Positions 51,628-60,771 of a stretch of DNA of 64,000 nucleotides are shown piece by piece. The DNA is taken from contig CALEMF010000105.1 in assembly GCA_937911505.1 (NCBI GenBank), positions 1-64,000 of the forward strand. Reading direction: 5' to 3'. The notes below the pieces were generated by a model. The model worked only from the letters and a program-made list of their open reading frames with translations, had not been told where the DNA came from and searched no databases. Numbering within the stretch: the first letter of the stretch is position 1; every line of letters begins with the position of its first letter. The translations under genes and the position numbers were made by a program. Source of the DNA: an uncultured Cytophagales bacterium (lineage in GTDB: Bacteria > Bacteroidota > Bacteroidia > Cytophagales > Thermonemataceae).

Positions 51628-53004
51628 ATGAGATTATCATTACTTATTCTCTCTTTTACACTCTGCACAACTAATATTTTTGGGCAAGTTTATTTCCCGA
51701 AAAACAAAGTGCTAGAAGATTTGGAAACGTTAAAAAAAGTATTAGAAGAAGCGCACTATAATTTATTTGCCTACACAACTAAGAGTGATTTTGAGGCAAT
51801 GTATCATTCCCTCAAAAATCAAATTCAGCAAGATTCGCTAACCCTACTACAAAGCACTAACTTATTTCAACAGTTGAGTTCAATCGTCAATAATGGGCAT
51901 ACGTATATTGACTTCCCCATACAACCTTATGTAGCATACATTCAATCTGGCGGTACCTTATTTCCTTTAGAAATTACTTTTGAGAACGGTAAATCCTACG
52001 TACGAAAAAATTGGTCTGAAAATTCAGCGATTAAAGTTGGTGCTGAAATAATGAGTATTAACGGGAAGTTTATGGATGAAATTGCCAGTAAAATCTATCC
52101 TTATATTTCTGCGGAACGACCTTACTTTAAAAAAGCAAAAATTGAGTTTTACTCTTTTCCACGATATTATTGGCAAGTGTTTGGCAGGCAAGATTCATTT
52201 CGTATCCGATTAAAAAGTGAAAAGGGAATAAAAACTGTTGAAGTAAAATCCATTCCTGCCATTAATGAATTTGAAAGTAAAAGAACGGAAATTTTTCATT
52301 CAAATAGACAGTTGAAGTATTTCGACAGTACCGCTTATTTAAACCCTGGTGCGTTTTCTGGTAACGAAGATACCTTTAGAGCTTTTATAGATTCAGCATT
52401 TACTGACATCCAACGCCACCAAAGCAGCAATTTAATCATTGATTTAAGAAATAATACAGGCGGCAATGACAGCTTTAGTGATTACTTGGTATCTTATTTT
52501 GCTGATAAACCGTTTAAATGGTATAGCGATTTTAAAATAAAAACAAGTAAGACTTTAAAAGAAGTTACTAGAAAAAATAACGATACAACAAAAGCGTATT
52601 TCCAACAGATTTTGCTTCGTAAAGATGGGGAAATCTATGCCCCCACCCTTGCTGCTTACCAACCACAGGACATTAGCAGACGATACAAAGGAACTATTTA
52701 TGTGTTGGTAAACAGGCAATCCATTTCACAGGCTACCGTTACGGCTGCACAAATACAAGATTATAGTTGGGGTACCATCGTAGGGGAAGAAACGGGCGAA
52801 TACCCTTCACTCTATGCCTCCGTATTTCAATATCCGCTTCCAAATACTGGTATTGTTGTCGTTATCTCAAAAGGACGTATTATTCGAGTCAATGGCAGTA
52901 AAAAAGAAGAAGGTGTGCTTCCAGATATATTTATCAAAGACCATTTAATTGATGAAAAAGATGAAATATTAGAGGGATTATTAGAAATGATTCAGAAAGA
53001 ATAG
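51628..53004 (+). CDS. S41 family peptidase
   Basis: 458 residues with a signal peptide ending near TNIFGQVYF. A PDZ-like segment lies near SAIKVGAEIMSINGKFMDEI. Core: NLIIDLRNNTGGNDSFSDYL and YVLVNRQSISQATVTAAQIQ with nucleophile Ser, then GTIVGEETGEYPSLYA and EEGVLPDIFIKD at the end. Likely a periplasmic peptidase. GTTGGGC, an exact GTTRRRY, occurs at 51576-51582 in the 177-bp gap upstream, after CATCCTATCT as in family C right ends. Confidence 0.86.
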   Translation: MRLSLLILSFTLCTTNIFGQVYFPKNKVLEDLETLKKVLEEAHYNLFAYTTKSDFEAMYHSLKNQIQQDSLTLLQSTNLFQQLSSIVNNGHTYIDFPIQPYVAYIQSGGTLFPLEITFENGKSYVRKNWSENSAIKVGAEIMSINGKFMDEIASKIYPYISAERPYFKKAKIEFYSFPRYYWQVFGRQDSFRIRLKSEKGIKTVEVKSIPAINEFESKRTEIFHSNRQLKYFDSTAYLNPGAFSGNEDTFRAFIDSAFTDIQRHQSSNLIIDLRNNTGGNDSFSDYLVSYFADKPFKWYSDFKIKTSKTLKEVTRKNNDTTKAYFQQILLRKDGEIYAPTLAAYQPQDISRRYKGTIYVLVNRQSISQATVTAAQIQDYSWGTIVGEETGEYPSLYASVFQYPLPNTGIVVVISKGRIIRVNGSKKEEGVLPDIFIKDHLIDEKDEILEGLLEMIQKE

Positions 53005-53076
53005 AAATACACCAAGCTTAATAATGGCTATAACCAACAGTAAAACCCTTGACAAGGTTCGACACTAATAGTACTT

Positions 53077-53207
53077 TCGTTTTATCCGCATCCCTCAACC
53101 TGCAATAAGTCAATGACATATGCGTTATGGAAAGGATAAGCAGGCTTTTTCAATAAAATGCAGTAAAGTTCTATTAGTTGAATAAATGAATTCGTCTATT
53201 GAGGCAC
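53077..53207 (+). repeat. Family B repeat, copy 4 (diverged)
   Basis: CGTTTTATCCGCATCCCTCA, AATAAGTCAATGACATATGC then GTTATGG, GGATAAGCAGGCTTTTTCAA, GTTGAATAAATGAATTCGTC and TATTGAGGCACGTGC follow the order of the copy at 31883-32022. The right core is degenerate. It overlaps an in-frame ATG at 53186, so the next gene is taken to start at 53228. CCCTTGACAAGG at 53045 recalls family C. Confidence 0.5.
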
Positions 53208-53227
53208 GTGCATTATCCGTAGTCTAT

Positions 53228-53716
53228 ATGAAGTATTTAATAGTATTATTGCTGATTTTAAACGTTGGGCAACTATTTGGCCAGTCAAATACAACAATGG
53301 CATTTGAGCTTAGTGACCGTTATAAAAAGGATTCCATACAAATTGAGAATATTGTAGCGTTTTACAAATATCCTGATACAGACACAACCGATGCAGTTAG
53401 CTTTACAATAAAGATTACCAATTTGGGCGATCAACCTATTCCTAATTTTGAAAATGTGCTAGCTCGGTCTGAATTTTTAAAGTTGTTCATCAACGGCAAA
53501 GACGCCCACGATATGAATATTCAAAATGGGATTGGACCCAATACGATTAAATACCTTGGAAAAGGCGAGTCTGATACTTTTGAAACGGGTTGGGTGCTCA
53601 GTAAAAATTCGGGTGCTTACCGTTATGATCATCCAATAAAAGTAATGTGGCAGTATTTAGGGATAAACGCTAGAGTAGTTGTTGTGGATATTGTCAACAA
53701 GCAAATAAAGGGTTAG
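53228..53716 (+). CDS. Secreted hypothetical protein
   Basis: 162 residues from ATG 53228, which opens a signal peptide (MKYLIVLLLILNVGQLFGQ); ATG 53186 lies inside the repeat. The mature domain is an Ig-like/beta-sandwich type: DAVSFTIKITNLGDQPIPNF and FLKLFINGKDAHDMNIQNGI, ending NARVVVVDIVNKQIKG. No recognised family. Exported to periplasm or surface. Confidence 0.65.
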   Translation: MKYLIVLLLILNVGQLFGQSNTTMAFELSDRYKKDSIQIENIVAFYKYPDTDTTDAVSFTIKITNLGDQPIPNFENVLARSEFLKLFINGKDAHDMNIQNGIGPNTIKYLGKGESDTFETGWVLSKNSGAYRYDHPIKVMWQYLGINARVVVVDIVNKQIKG

Positions 53717-53774
53717 AAAGTAGATAACACGGTGTATACACTCAAAATCTGTCTCGAGCCGAGAATAAAAGAAA

Positions 53775-54227
53775 ATGGCACATCATACAATCATATACGG
53801 AAGAATAAACGGAGCCACTTGGAAAGCAAAAGACTATTACAAACTACATAGGTTGAATATCGAAGTAATCAATAGTCTACCTGATCGTGACAGCGACTTC
53901 CCTTGGATCAACCGAAGTATGATTTCCATCCCTAACGAACAAGGGCTCTTCAGAGACCAAGTGATCACGTTTGGCGCTAGTTATAAAACCCTCGAATATG
54001 AATGGCATTGGTGGATTGAAAAATTTGAAGCACTTTTAAAAAGACTATTTTGGTTTGATGCGACCATTCACGCTGAATTCGAAGTGATCGGCAATTACAA
54101 ATACGATTGGCTGATCAATATTGATCAAATAGAAAAATGGCACAAGGAATCACCCGAGCCTATTATTGATTGGACATTTGAAAGCAACGGACCACGAACT
54201 TTTGAAAACGAATTGAAAAAAAATTAA
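53775..54227 (+). CDS. Hypothetical protein
   Basis: 150 residues, soluble, Trp- and Phe-rich: HHTIIYGRINGATWKAKDYY, RDSDFPWINRSMISIPNEQG and WHWWIEKFEALLKRLFWFDA, ending WTFESNGPRTFENELKKN. No signal. Its stop is only four bases before the TTG start of the Crp-like gene, so the two may be co-translated. No recognised family. Confidence 0.65.
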   Translation: MAHHTIIYGRINGATWKAKDYYKLHRLNIEVINSLPDRDSDFPWINRSMISIPNEQGLFRDQVITFGASYKTLEYEWHWWIEKFEALLKRLFWFDATIHAEFEVIGNYKYDWLINIDQIEKWHKESPEPIIDWTFESNGPRTFENELKKN

Positions 54228-54231
54228 TTTT

Positions 54232-54816
54232 TTGGAAAATAAGATTTTAAAATACCTTTCAAAGTACACAGCCATTACCAAGGAGATAGAGAACGCCATT
54301 GCTGAAAGTACATTGATCAAAAGCTTTGAAAAAGGAAGCATTATACTCGAAGCGGGAGATCTCGCGAATGAATGCTATTTTGTTTTAAAAGGGTGTATGA
54401 GGAGTTACTTTCTGAAAGAGGGGGAAGAAAAAACGATAGAGTTCTATACAGAAGAGCAAGCTGTCATCCCCTCAGCGTATGGCACCTCTATGCCGTCAGA
54501 TCACTATATAGCCTGTCTAGAAGATACCGTTGTGAGTGTAGGCAATCCTACCTTAGAGAAAGAAACCTTCCAAAAGTATCCTCAATTGGCCTCCTTGTCG
54601 AGGATAATCGCTGAGACAATCATTATTAAACAACGGGAATCATTTACACAGTTTAAAACATCCACACCTGAAGAACGCTACCTAAACCTCCTAAAAACCA
54701 GACCTGACTTGATCCAAAGAGTTCCTCAACACCAGATAGCGAGTTACTTAGGCATCCAACCAGAATCCTTGAGTAGAATTAGAAAAAGAATCACAAGCAA
54801 AAAATTGATTACTTAA
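54232..54816 (+). CDS. Crp/Fnr family transcriptional regulator
   Basis: 194 residues from TTG 54232. Cyclic-nucleotide-binding-like domain (KGSIILEAGDLANECYFVLK then GCMRSYFLKEGEEKTIEFYT), dimer helix, short HTH in RVPQHQIASYLGIQPESLSR. Paralogous to the regulator at 25759. The next gene (DUF4386) starts 10 bases after its stop, so the two form an operon. Confidence 0.83.
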   Translation: MENKILKYLSKYTAITKEIENAIAESTLIKSFEKGSIILEAGDLANECYFVLKGCMRSYFLKEGEEKTIEFYTEEQAVIPSAYGTSMPSDHYIACLEDTVVSVGNPTLEKETFQKYPQLASLSRIIAETIIIKQRESFTQFKTSTPEERYLNLLKTRPDLIQRVPQHQIASYLGIQPESLSRIRKRITSKKLIT

Positions 54817-54825
54817 CCAACGTCA

Positions 54826-55542
54826 ATGGAGGTAAATGCAGAGAGACTTATTTTTACCCCTATGACGTATAAAAATAAACAAATATCAATCATCGCAGGT
54901 GTTCTAATCATCTTAGGAATCGTTGCTGGCATCTTGAGCGTTGTTCCTTCTGTTGAAAGTGATCAATTCCTTGAGGAAGTTTATCCCAATAAAAATCAAG
55001 TCTTAGCAGGTGCTATCTTTCAGTTTCTCTTAGTGCCTATTTACGTTGGCTTCTCACTTTTACTTTACCCAGTTCTTAAGCAGTACAGCCAAACGCTCTC
55101 AGTGGGATTTGTGGGATTTCGATTAATGGCAGGTACCTTTCAAATCGTTGGCCTGATCTTACTATCAGGATTTATACTCTTAAGCCAACAGTATTTGATG
55201 GCAAACACTTCGGATAAACTTATTTATGAATTCATAGGAGGTTTGTTAAGATTGTCTCGTGACTTGGTCAATCACCTTGGGGTAATACTGGCGACAGGGC
55301 TAGGTAACTTCCTTTTTTATGCCGTGCTGTATAGAGAAAAATTAGTACCTCGCTGGCTATCGCTTTGGGGATTTTTAGGAAATATCGGTATCATGTTGGC
55401 TAGTTGCTTCGTCATGGCTCAATTAATCAAGGTCGTTTCAACAACATATGTGCTCATATCTCTGCCAATTGTCATACAAGAAATAGTATTAGCCATATGG
55501 CTATTGACAAAAGGATTGAATGTAAAAACGAATGCACAATAG
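54826..55542 (+). CDS. DUF4386 family membrane protein
   Basis: 238 residues with six predicted membrane helices, beginning ISIIAGVLIILGIVAGILSV and including VLAGAIFQFLLVPIYVGFSL and LGVILATGLGNFLFYAVLYR with PRWLSLWGFLGNIGIML, the DUF4386 pattern. ATG 54826 or ATG 54862 (MTYKNKQ) may be the real start. Function unknown; usually paired with Crp- or other stress-type regulators, as here. Confidence 0.83.
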   Translation: MEVNAERLIFTPMTYKNKQISIIAGVLIILGIVAGILSVVPSVESDQFLEEVYPNKNQVLAGAIFQFLLVPIYVGFSLLLYPVLKQYSQTLSVGFVGFRLMAGTFQIVGLILLSGFILLSQQYLMANTSDKLIYEFIGGLLRLSRDLVNHLGVILATGLGNFLFYAVLYREKLVPRWLSLWGFLGNIGIMLASCFVMAQLIKVVSTTYVLISLPIVIQEIVLAIWLLTKGLNVKTNAQ

Positions 55543-55602
55543 CGTAAGTACTTTACCTTCTTAATCTTCGTCTCTCGTACGCTGTCATTTGGAAATATCT
55601 GG

Positions 55603-56901
55603 ATGAACGAATCTCATAAGAGTAAGCAAGTAGCGAGTCACTCACCTCAACTAAAAGAGTTTAATTTGGAAAAGAATAAATACAAGATAACGGAACAAAA
55701 CACCCTCCCACTCTCTGGGCTAGTTGCCAAATATGGGATCAATAAATCAGACATTTTGTTCGCCATTTTACGTCCAAGCAATGGCTCGGGGTATCACCGC
55801 TGGCTGGTCGGTATTTCTCTTGAAAAAGGAATACTATGGGAATATAAACACCCTGACTTCTCTCCCGATGAATTGAGGATTGCAGCTAATGGAGATGCCT
55901 ACATAAGTAGCGGCAACGAAATCCAGCAGGTAGATGAAAATGGACAGCTTCAAAAGTCCATCACTTTTGAGCTAGCACTAGACCAAACCATTGGAAGTTT
56001 TGTACTTATAGAAGAGGGGTTTCTCTTAGCTATTGAAGGCAACGACCAACCCAATGCAAAAGTACTGCGCACTAACCTCAATGGAGAAATCGTATGGGAA
56101 TCTCCAATTTCACCAAAAGGCATTGCATACAAGGGAGTGGTTCAAATGCGCGCAACCAATAATTGGCAAGTGGAAGAAAAACCACCTTGGCAACCAAGAT
56201 CTTGGAATTGCTTAATCAACAATGAGATCATTGTCTCAGGAGAAAATGTCCTTGTCAGTTATCACGAATTTCCAGGCAGTGGAGTAGGTATGTCCTTTTG
56301 CTTGCATATCAAAACAGGAGCAATACAATGGACTACTAAACCTGCACCGTTTGAATCTGTTTGTGGATTAAAAGACGGAAAGTTCCTGATAGGTCATCAA
56401 GGATACGGGGCTTTCGATATGGATTTATTCGATACCGATGGAAAGATTATTGAAAGTTGGGCATCTGCTGGAAAAGCTGTAGTGAATAGTCATGAGCAAA
56501 TATTTGCGATAGAAATGGACAACCGTTCCAGTTCAAAATTACATTTTGTAGCATTAAAAAAAGAGCGTAAGGTAAAGAAAGGAAAGAGAATACCGGGTTA
56601 TTATATCATTTACCCTGTACTTGATGATCTTGGGAATGTGGTCTTTTGGCGCGATAATACATTGATGATTATCGATAAAGAAGGTAAGCTACACACGCCT
56701 TTTTCACTTACACCGACTGACAGAGATTGGACTTCCAATAGAATGCTTCTACACCAAAGAGGCACTTTGGTATTTTCAGTAAATGACAACCTGTATGTCC
56801 TCAAAACTAACCTTGGAAGCCTCGAACAAAGCGCTTGGGCTTGCCAATGCGCCAATAATGAAAGAAATCCCGTGATAAAAGCAAAGAGTAATCCTACATA
56901 A
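55603..56901 (+). CDS. PQQ-like beta-propeller protein
   Basis: 432 residues without signal peptide. Repeated propeller-blade motifs: KGILWEYKHPDFSPDELRIA, NLNGEIVWESPISPKG, KTGAIQWTTKPAPFESVCGL, FDTDGKIIESW, and DGKFLIGHQGYGAFDMDLFD. Such repeats resemble outer PQQ-like/BamB-type WD propellers that serve as binding scaffolds. No catalytic motif. A single gene in a part of the window where the palindromes are no longer evident. Confidence 0.7.
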   Translation: MNESHKSKQVASHSPQLKEFNLEKNKYKITEQNTLPLSGLVAKYGINKSDILFAILRPSNGSGYHRWLVGISLEKGILWEYKHPDFSPDELRIAANGDAYISSGNEIQQVDENGQLQKSITFELALDQTIGSFVLIEEGFLLAIEGNDQPNAKVLRTNLNGEIVWESPISPKGIAYKGVVQMRATNNWQVEEKPPWQPRSWNCLINNEIIVSGENVLVSYHEFPGSGVGMSFCLHIKTGAIQWTTKPAPFESVCGLKDGKFLIGHQGYGAFDMDLFDTDGKIIESWASAGKAVVNSHEQIFAIEMDNRSSSKLHFVALKKERKVKKGKRIPGYYIIYPVLDDLGNVVFWRDNTLMIIDKEGKLHTPFSLTPTDRDWTSNRMLLHQRGTLVFSVNDNLYVLKTNLGSLEQSAWACQCANNERNPVIKAKSNPT

Positions 56902-57041
56902 AAAATTATTGCAATTATGGTTCAATTTTATGCAGCCTAAATCGCTATATATTTCACCCAAACTTCTTAAGTATACAATAGCTACTACGGAGAAATGGAT
57001 AAATACTGTATATTGAAACCTGACTTACAACTAATGCGCCA

Positions 57042-58490
57042 ATGCGACTTATAAAAACTCTCGCTTTTTTTACACTGCTGACAATAGTTTCATGTAATCA
57101 GCAAGCTAAGAATACTCCACTAAACACAGCTATTCAGATGAATTTATCTGAGTATGTGACCTCTTACCTAAAGGTGAATGAATCCAAAATAGCCCTTACG
57201 AATTGTAACGTGATTGACGGTACAGGAACGCCTCTGAAAAAATCACAAACGATTTTGATCGAATATGGTAAAATCAAAGAAGTAGGTAGTGCTACATCAG
57301 TAAAAATTTCAGAAGGATTTTATCAATTAGATATGTCAGGTAAGACAGTCATTCCTGGTATCATAGGTACGCATAATCATATGCGTTTCCCGAGAGGTCC
57401 ACTTTTTTACACCTCTCCAAAACTGTACTTAGCAAGTGGGGTAACTACCATTCAAACCTGTGGAACGGGGAACCCTCAAGAAGAAATAGCCATTGGGAAA
57501 GCTATCGAAGATGGAAAAATCCCGGGTCCTGAAATCGTCAGTTCAAGCCCCTACTTTACAGGTCCCGAAGGGAAACAGAACTTTATACGATTTACCAATG
57601 AAAAGATGGTACGAGATACAATTCGCTATCTAACTTCAATGGGTGTACAATGGTTCAAAGTGTACCAACACACGAGACCAGAAGATTTAAGAGTCATCAT
57701 CAACGAGGTACATAAAAATGGAGGGAAGGTGACAGGACACCTTTGCGCTACCACTTATGAAGAAGCCGCTAGGCTAGGAATAGATGCTATCGAGCACGGA
57801 TTTATCCATAGCTACGACTATGCAGAAGGAAAGGAAGTTGGTAAGTGTTCTGGAAGTAGAGACTTTAGGTCAAATATGGATATTAGCAGTGAAGCAGTAA
57901 AGCGAGTACAAGGCATACTCATTGAAGAAGGTGTAGCACTTTCTACCACCCCTTCTATTTTTGAGGCCCAAGCACGAGGTAATGCAGATAAAAGAGACCT
58001 GACGGCTCTATCTCCCTACTATGTAGCCGCCTATGAAGACCAACAAAAGCGTATGAAAGAACAAGGCAATGCTTGGTATTTCAAAGAAGTCTGGTTAGTT
58101 AAGTCTCTTCAATATGACCTAGCCTTTTATAAAGCGGGCGGGCTTCTAACGGCTGGGCTAGACCCTGGTCTTCATAATGTACCAGGCTTCGGAGACCAAA
58201 AAAACTATGAACTGTTTATTGAAGGAGGATTCAAACCAGAGCAAGCAATTCAGGTAATGACACTTAACGGAGCCAAACTATTGGGAAGAGAAGAAATAGG
58301 TAGTATTGAAAAAGGGAAAGTTGCTAATCTAGTTGTACTCAATGGTAACTTGGAAAAAGATGCCTCTGTAATTAGAAATGTAGAGATTGTTTTCAAAGAG
58401 GGAGTCGGTTTTGACTCACAGAAGCTAATAAAGTCGGTGCAAGGGTTGGTAGGGTCAGCAATTGATGAGAAGGTATTTCTGGGAAAATAA
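57042..58490 (+). CDS. Amidohydrolase family lipoprotein
   Basis: 482 residues. Lipobox LTIVSC (Cys 19). TIM-barrel amidohydrolase motifs in order: VIPGIIGTHNHMRFPRG (HxH metal ligands), VQWFKVYQHTRPED (Lys position), GKVTGHLCATTYEEA (His), DAIEHGFIHSY (His), GGLLTAGLDPGLHNVPG (Asp), and C-terminal composite-domain EEIGSIEKGKVANLVVLNGN. Similar to imidazolonepropionase-like and prolidase-like hydrolases. Substrate unknown; anchored in the envelope. Metal ligands intact. Confidence 0.86.
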   Translation: MRLIKTLAFFTLLTIVSCNQQAKNTPLNTAIQMNLSEYVTSYLKVNESKIALTNCNVIDGTGTPLKKSQTILIEYGKIKEVGSATSVKISEGFYQLDMSGKTVIPGIIGTHNHMRFPRGPLFYTSPKLYLASGVTTIQTCGTGNPQEEIAIGKAIEDGKIPGPEIVSSSPYFTGPEGKQNFIRFTNEKMVRDTIRYLTSMGVQWFKVYQHTRPEDLRVIINEVHKNGGKVTGHLCATTYEEAARLGIDAIEHGFIHSYDYAEGKEVGKCSGSRDFRSNMDISSEAVKRVQGILIEEGVALSTTPSIFEAQARGNADKRDLTALSPYYVAAYEDQQKRMKEQGNAWYFKEVWLVKSLQYDLAFYKAGGLLTAGLDPGLHNVPGFGDQKNYELFIEGGFKPEQAIQVMTLNGAKLLGREEIGSIEKGKVANLVVLNGNLEKDASVIRNVEIVFKEGVGFDSQKLIKSVQGLVGSAIDEKVFLGK

Positions 58491-58554
58491 ATCAACTCCT
58501 TAATGGCCATATTTTCTAAATTGTATATTCCCACATAGTCTGTAATAAAAGACC

Positions 58555-59190
58555 ATGAAATCTGCTGATTTTAAAAAGATAGTAACCAAAGAAATAGCAC
58601 CGTTTCTTCGCGAGCAGGGCTGGAAAGGTACAGGCTTTAATTATACCAAACATATAGGCAATATCATCAGAGCCTTGACCATTCAACCCTCTAGTGCTGG
58701 AGGAAAGTTTTGTGTGGAAATTGGCATTCACTTTGACTTTATACCCTTAAAAGGGGGAAAGGAATTTACAAAAATGAAGACGTGGGATATGGAGATAAGA
58801 ACACGGCTAACGCCCCACGGAGAAAGTGACTTTTGGTGGGATTTTCCAACTAATGAAAACGACCGCGCACAACTTTTCGATGCGTTGAGAGAACTGATTA
58901 CAACCCGTGGTGAAGCGTACTTTAAGCCATTTGACCAATGGAAAGAAATAATCACAAAATTCTCGATTGATGATATAGAAAACGGAAATACAAAATCACT
59001 TTTTAAAATACCACCACTTAGTACCGCTTTATTACTGGCTAGGATCAATGATGAGATAGGTAACAGAGAAAAAGCGATAGCATTCTCCAAATATGGGCTT
59101 TCAAAAATTCAAGGAAAGAAAGGCGCTGGATTGATCCCCGATTTTAAAAGCATCATAGAAAAAGCTGACAAACCTTCGTATAGTGCGTAG
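58555..59190 (+). CDS. DUF4304 family protein
   Basis: 211 residues, soluble. The N-terminal KSADFKKIVTKEIAPFLREQ then GWKGTGFNYTKHIGNIIRAL and CVEIGIHFDFIPL matches DUF4304, a domain of unknown role frequently found as a stand-alone immunity-like protein. The C-terminal helical part includes TALLLARINDEIGNREKAIA, a TPR-like helix pair. No toxin partner. Confidence 0.82.
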   Translation: MKSADFKKIVTKEIAPFLREQGWKGTGFNYTKHIGNIIRALTIQPSSAGGKFCVEIGIHFDFIPLKGGKEFTKMKTWDMEIRTRLTPHGESDFWWDFPTNENDRAQLFDALRELITTRGEAYFKPFDQWKEIITKFSIDDIENGNTKSLFKIPPLSTALLLARINDEIGNREKAIAFSKYGLSKIQGKKGAGLIPDFKSIIEKADKPSYSA

Positions 59191-59369
59191 TTCCTCTATG
59201 AGGAGCTCTTTGGCTATAACCCTCAACTTAGTTTCTCTGTTCGTGCAACCATTTCTGAAAAATGAAAGTCTATGCGAATAGTACCTAGCATTAAGTTTAC
59301 ACGAAGCATTCTACCAAAGCCCTTCTCATCATTATAATATCATTTGGCTTCTATTTAGTCTTAGATAAT

Positions 59370-60080
59370 TTGTATTTCAGATCTACCAGAAAGTGGCTAT
59401 TTGAATTGACCAACCAGCGTGGTATAAGCCATATCATTACTTATACAATTTCTGGTATACCGCTCTATGTAGGAACTTTTCTCCTTAGTCGAAAAGCTAC
59501 ATTTTTCAACAACTTAGGGCTCGACAAATCGGTAGGCAAGGGATTCTTATTGGCACTCATTTGCACCTTACCCATGTATATTGGTTTTAGCTTTGTCTTC
59601 GACTTTAATCCTGATATTTCGCTTGATACTATCCTCATTTCAGTGGTTTCAGCAGCTTTCTTTGAGGAGTTATTTTTTAGAGGTTTTTTATTGGGGCTGC
59701 CTTTTAGAAAGACCAAGCTTGGTTTTATCACCTCTGTGTTTTTTGGGGCACTTTATTTTGGACTATCTCACCTATACCAAAGTAATGAATTAGGCGAGCT
59801 ACTGGGCATCTTTCTCGTTACTTTTTTGGGAGGTATTTTATTTGCCTGGGTCTATGCAGAATGGGAATTTAATATTTGGGCACCTATTTTCTTACATATG
59901 CTGATGAACCTCTCTTGGGAGTTATTTGCTGTTAGCGATAACGCGCTTGGTGGAACCTATTCAAATGTATTTCGCATCATGACCATAGGGCTTGTAATGG
60001 TATTGACAGTACTTTACAAAAAGAGAAAAGGCCTGAAGCGTACAGTAAATAAGAAGAACCTTTTCATGAAAAGAAGCTAA
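59370..60080 (+). CDS. CPBP family intramembrane metalloprotease
   Basis: 236 residues from TTG 59370 (no ATG upstream in frame). Six to seven membrane helices with the three ABI/CPBP motifs: EELFFRGFLLG (EExxxR), FGLSHLYQ (FxxxH) and HMLMNLSWE (HxxxN), which bind metal within the bilayer. Members act as Rce1-like proteases or as bacteriocin self-immunity proteins. The short basic N-terminus RSTRKWLFELTNQRG is probably cytoplasmic. Confidence 0.85.
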   Translation: MYFRSTRKWLFELTNQRGISHIITYTISGIPLYVGTFLLSRKATFFNNLGLDKSVGKGFLLALICTLPMYIGFSFVFDFNPDISLDTILISVVSAAFFEELFFRGFLLGLPFRKTKLGFITSVFFGALYFGLSHLYQSNELGELLGIFLVTFLGGILFAWVYAEWEFNIWAPIFLHMLMNLSWELFAVSDNALGGTYSNVFRIMTIGLVMVLTVLYKKRKGLKRTVNKKNLFMKRS

Positions 60081-60336
60081 CTGTAGGTACACAGCAATCA
60101 ATATAAGCCATGGCCTTAGTAATTTGTTCTGTCTTCCAAAGCAGCGCATAGGAACTATTATCATTGATTTGGATTTACAAACAAATAATTTTAATTTTTA
60201 TTAAAACGAAACTAGAGATAGGATAGCAGTATATGCGATTATACTTCGCCTGCAGGCTGTCTCCACAAGTGACTATATTAAACGGAATTTGAAGTTATCT
60301 GGTCAATAGTTTCAGTCGTTAAAAAGTCTTATAGAA

Positions 60337-60738
60337 ATGGTACAAAATACTGCGCATAATGCACCAGTAGAAAATAACACCAATGCTACATCCAAGATTC
60401 TGAGCTTAATGCTAACGAACTTCTTTGTTTGGCTTATTCCGGGCGTAGTAATCTTCGCGCTTTCTTTGGTAATACTACTGATTTTAATGTTGGGTGCGGC
60501 CATAGTAGATGCAAAACTCAACTTCCAAAAATGGCCAAAAGGATTAGTTTCTTTTCTTGGGATCAGTTACTTCCTCGCTGGAATCACTTTTTTAGTAGTA
60601 GTATTTATTTCAGCATTCGATTCACAAGAGCTTATTTTTCTAGTAGGAGCCGCCTTCATTGCTTGGATTTTGGCTTATCTTATGCTCAAGGCGGAATGGC
60701 AAAGACTTTCAGAAAAAGTAAAAAAATTGGATGTATAA
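60337..60738 (+). CDS. Small multi-pass membrane protein
   Basis: 133 residues. Three to four membrane helices (FFVWLIPGVVIFALSLVILL, GISYFLAGITFLVVVFISAF, LIFLVGAAFIAWILAYLMLK) and a basic C-terminus ending SEKVKKLDV. No recognised family. The 256-bp gap before it contains no palindrome of the array type. Start ATG 60337. Confidence 0.68.
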   Translation: MVQNTAHNAPVENNTNATSKILSLMLTNFFVWLIPGVVIFALSLVILLILMLGAAIVDAKLNFQKWPKGLVSFLGISYFLAGITFLVVVFISAFDSQELIFLVGAAFIAWILAYLMLKAEWQRLSEKVKKLDV

Positions 60739-60771
60739 AGTCTGAATAGCTAACTAAACACTTTCTCTTTT

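Noticed and set aside
13700-53730. The spaced repeats might be a CRISPR array
   Set aside because: Repeat units are 58-150 bp, diverged, separated by whole genes of different length, and there is no Cas gene.
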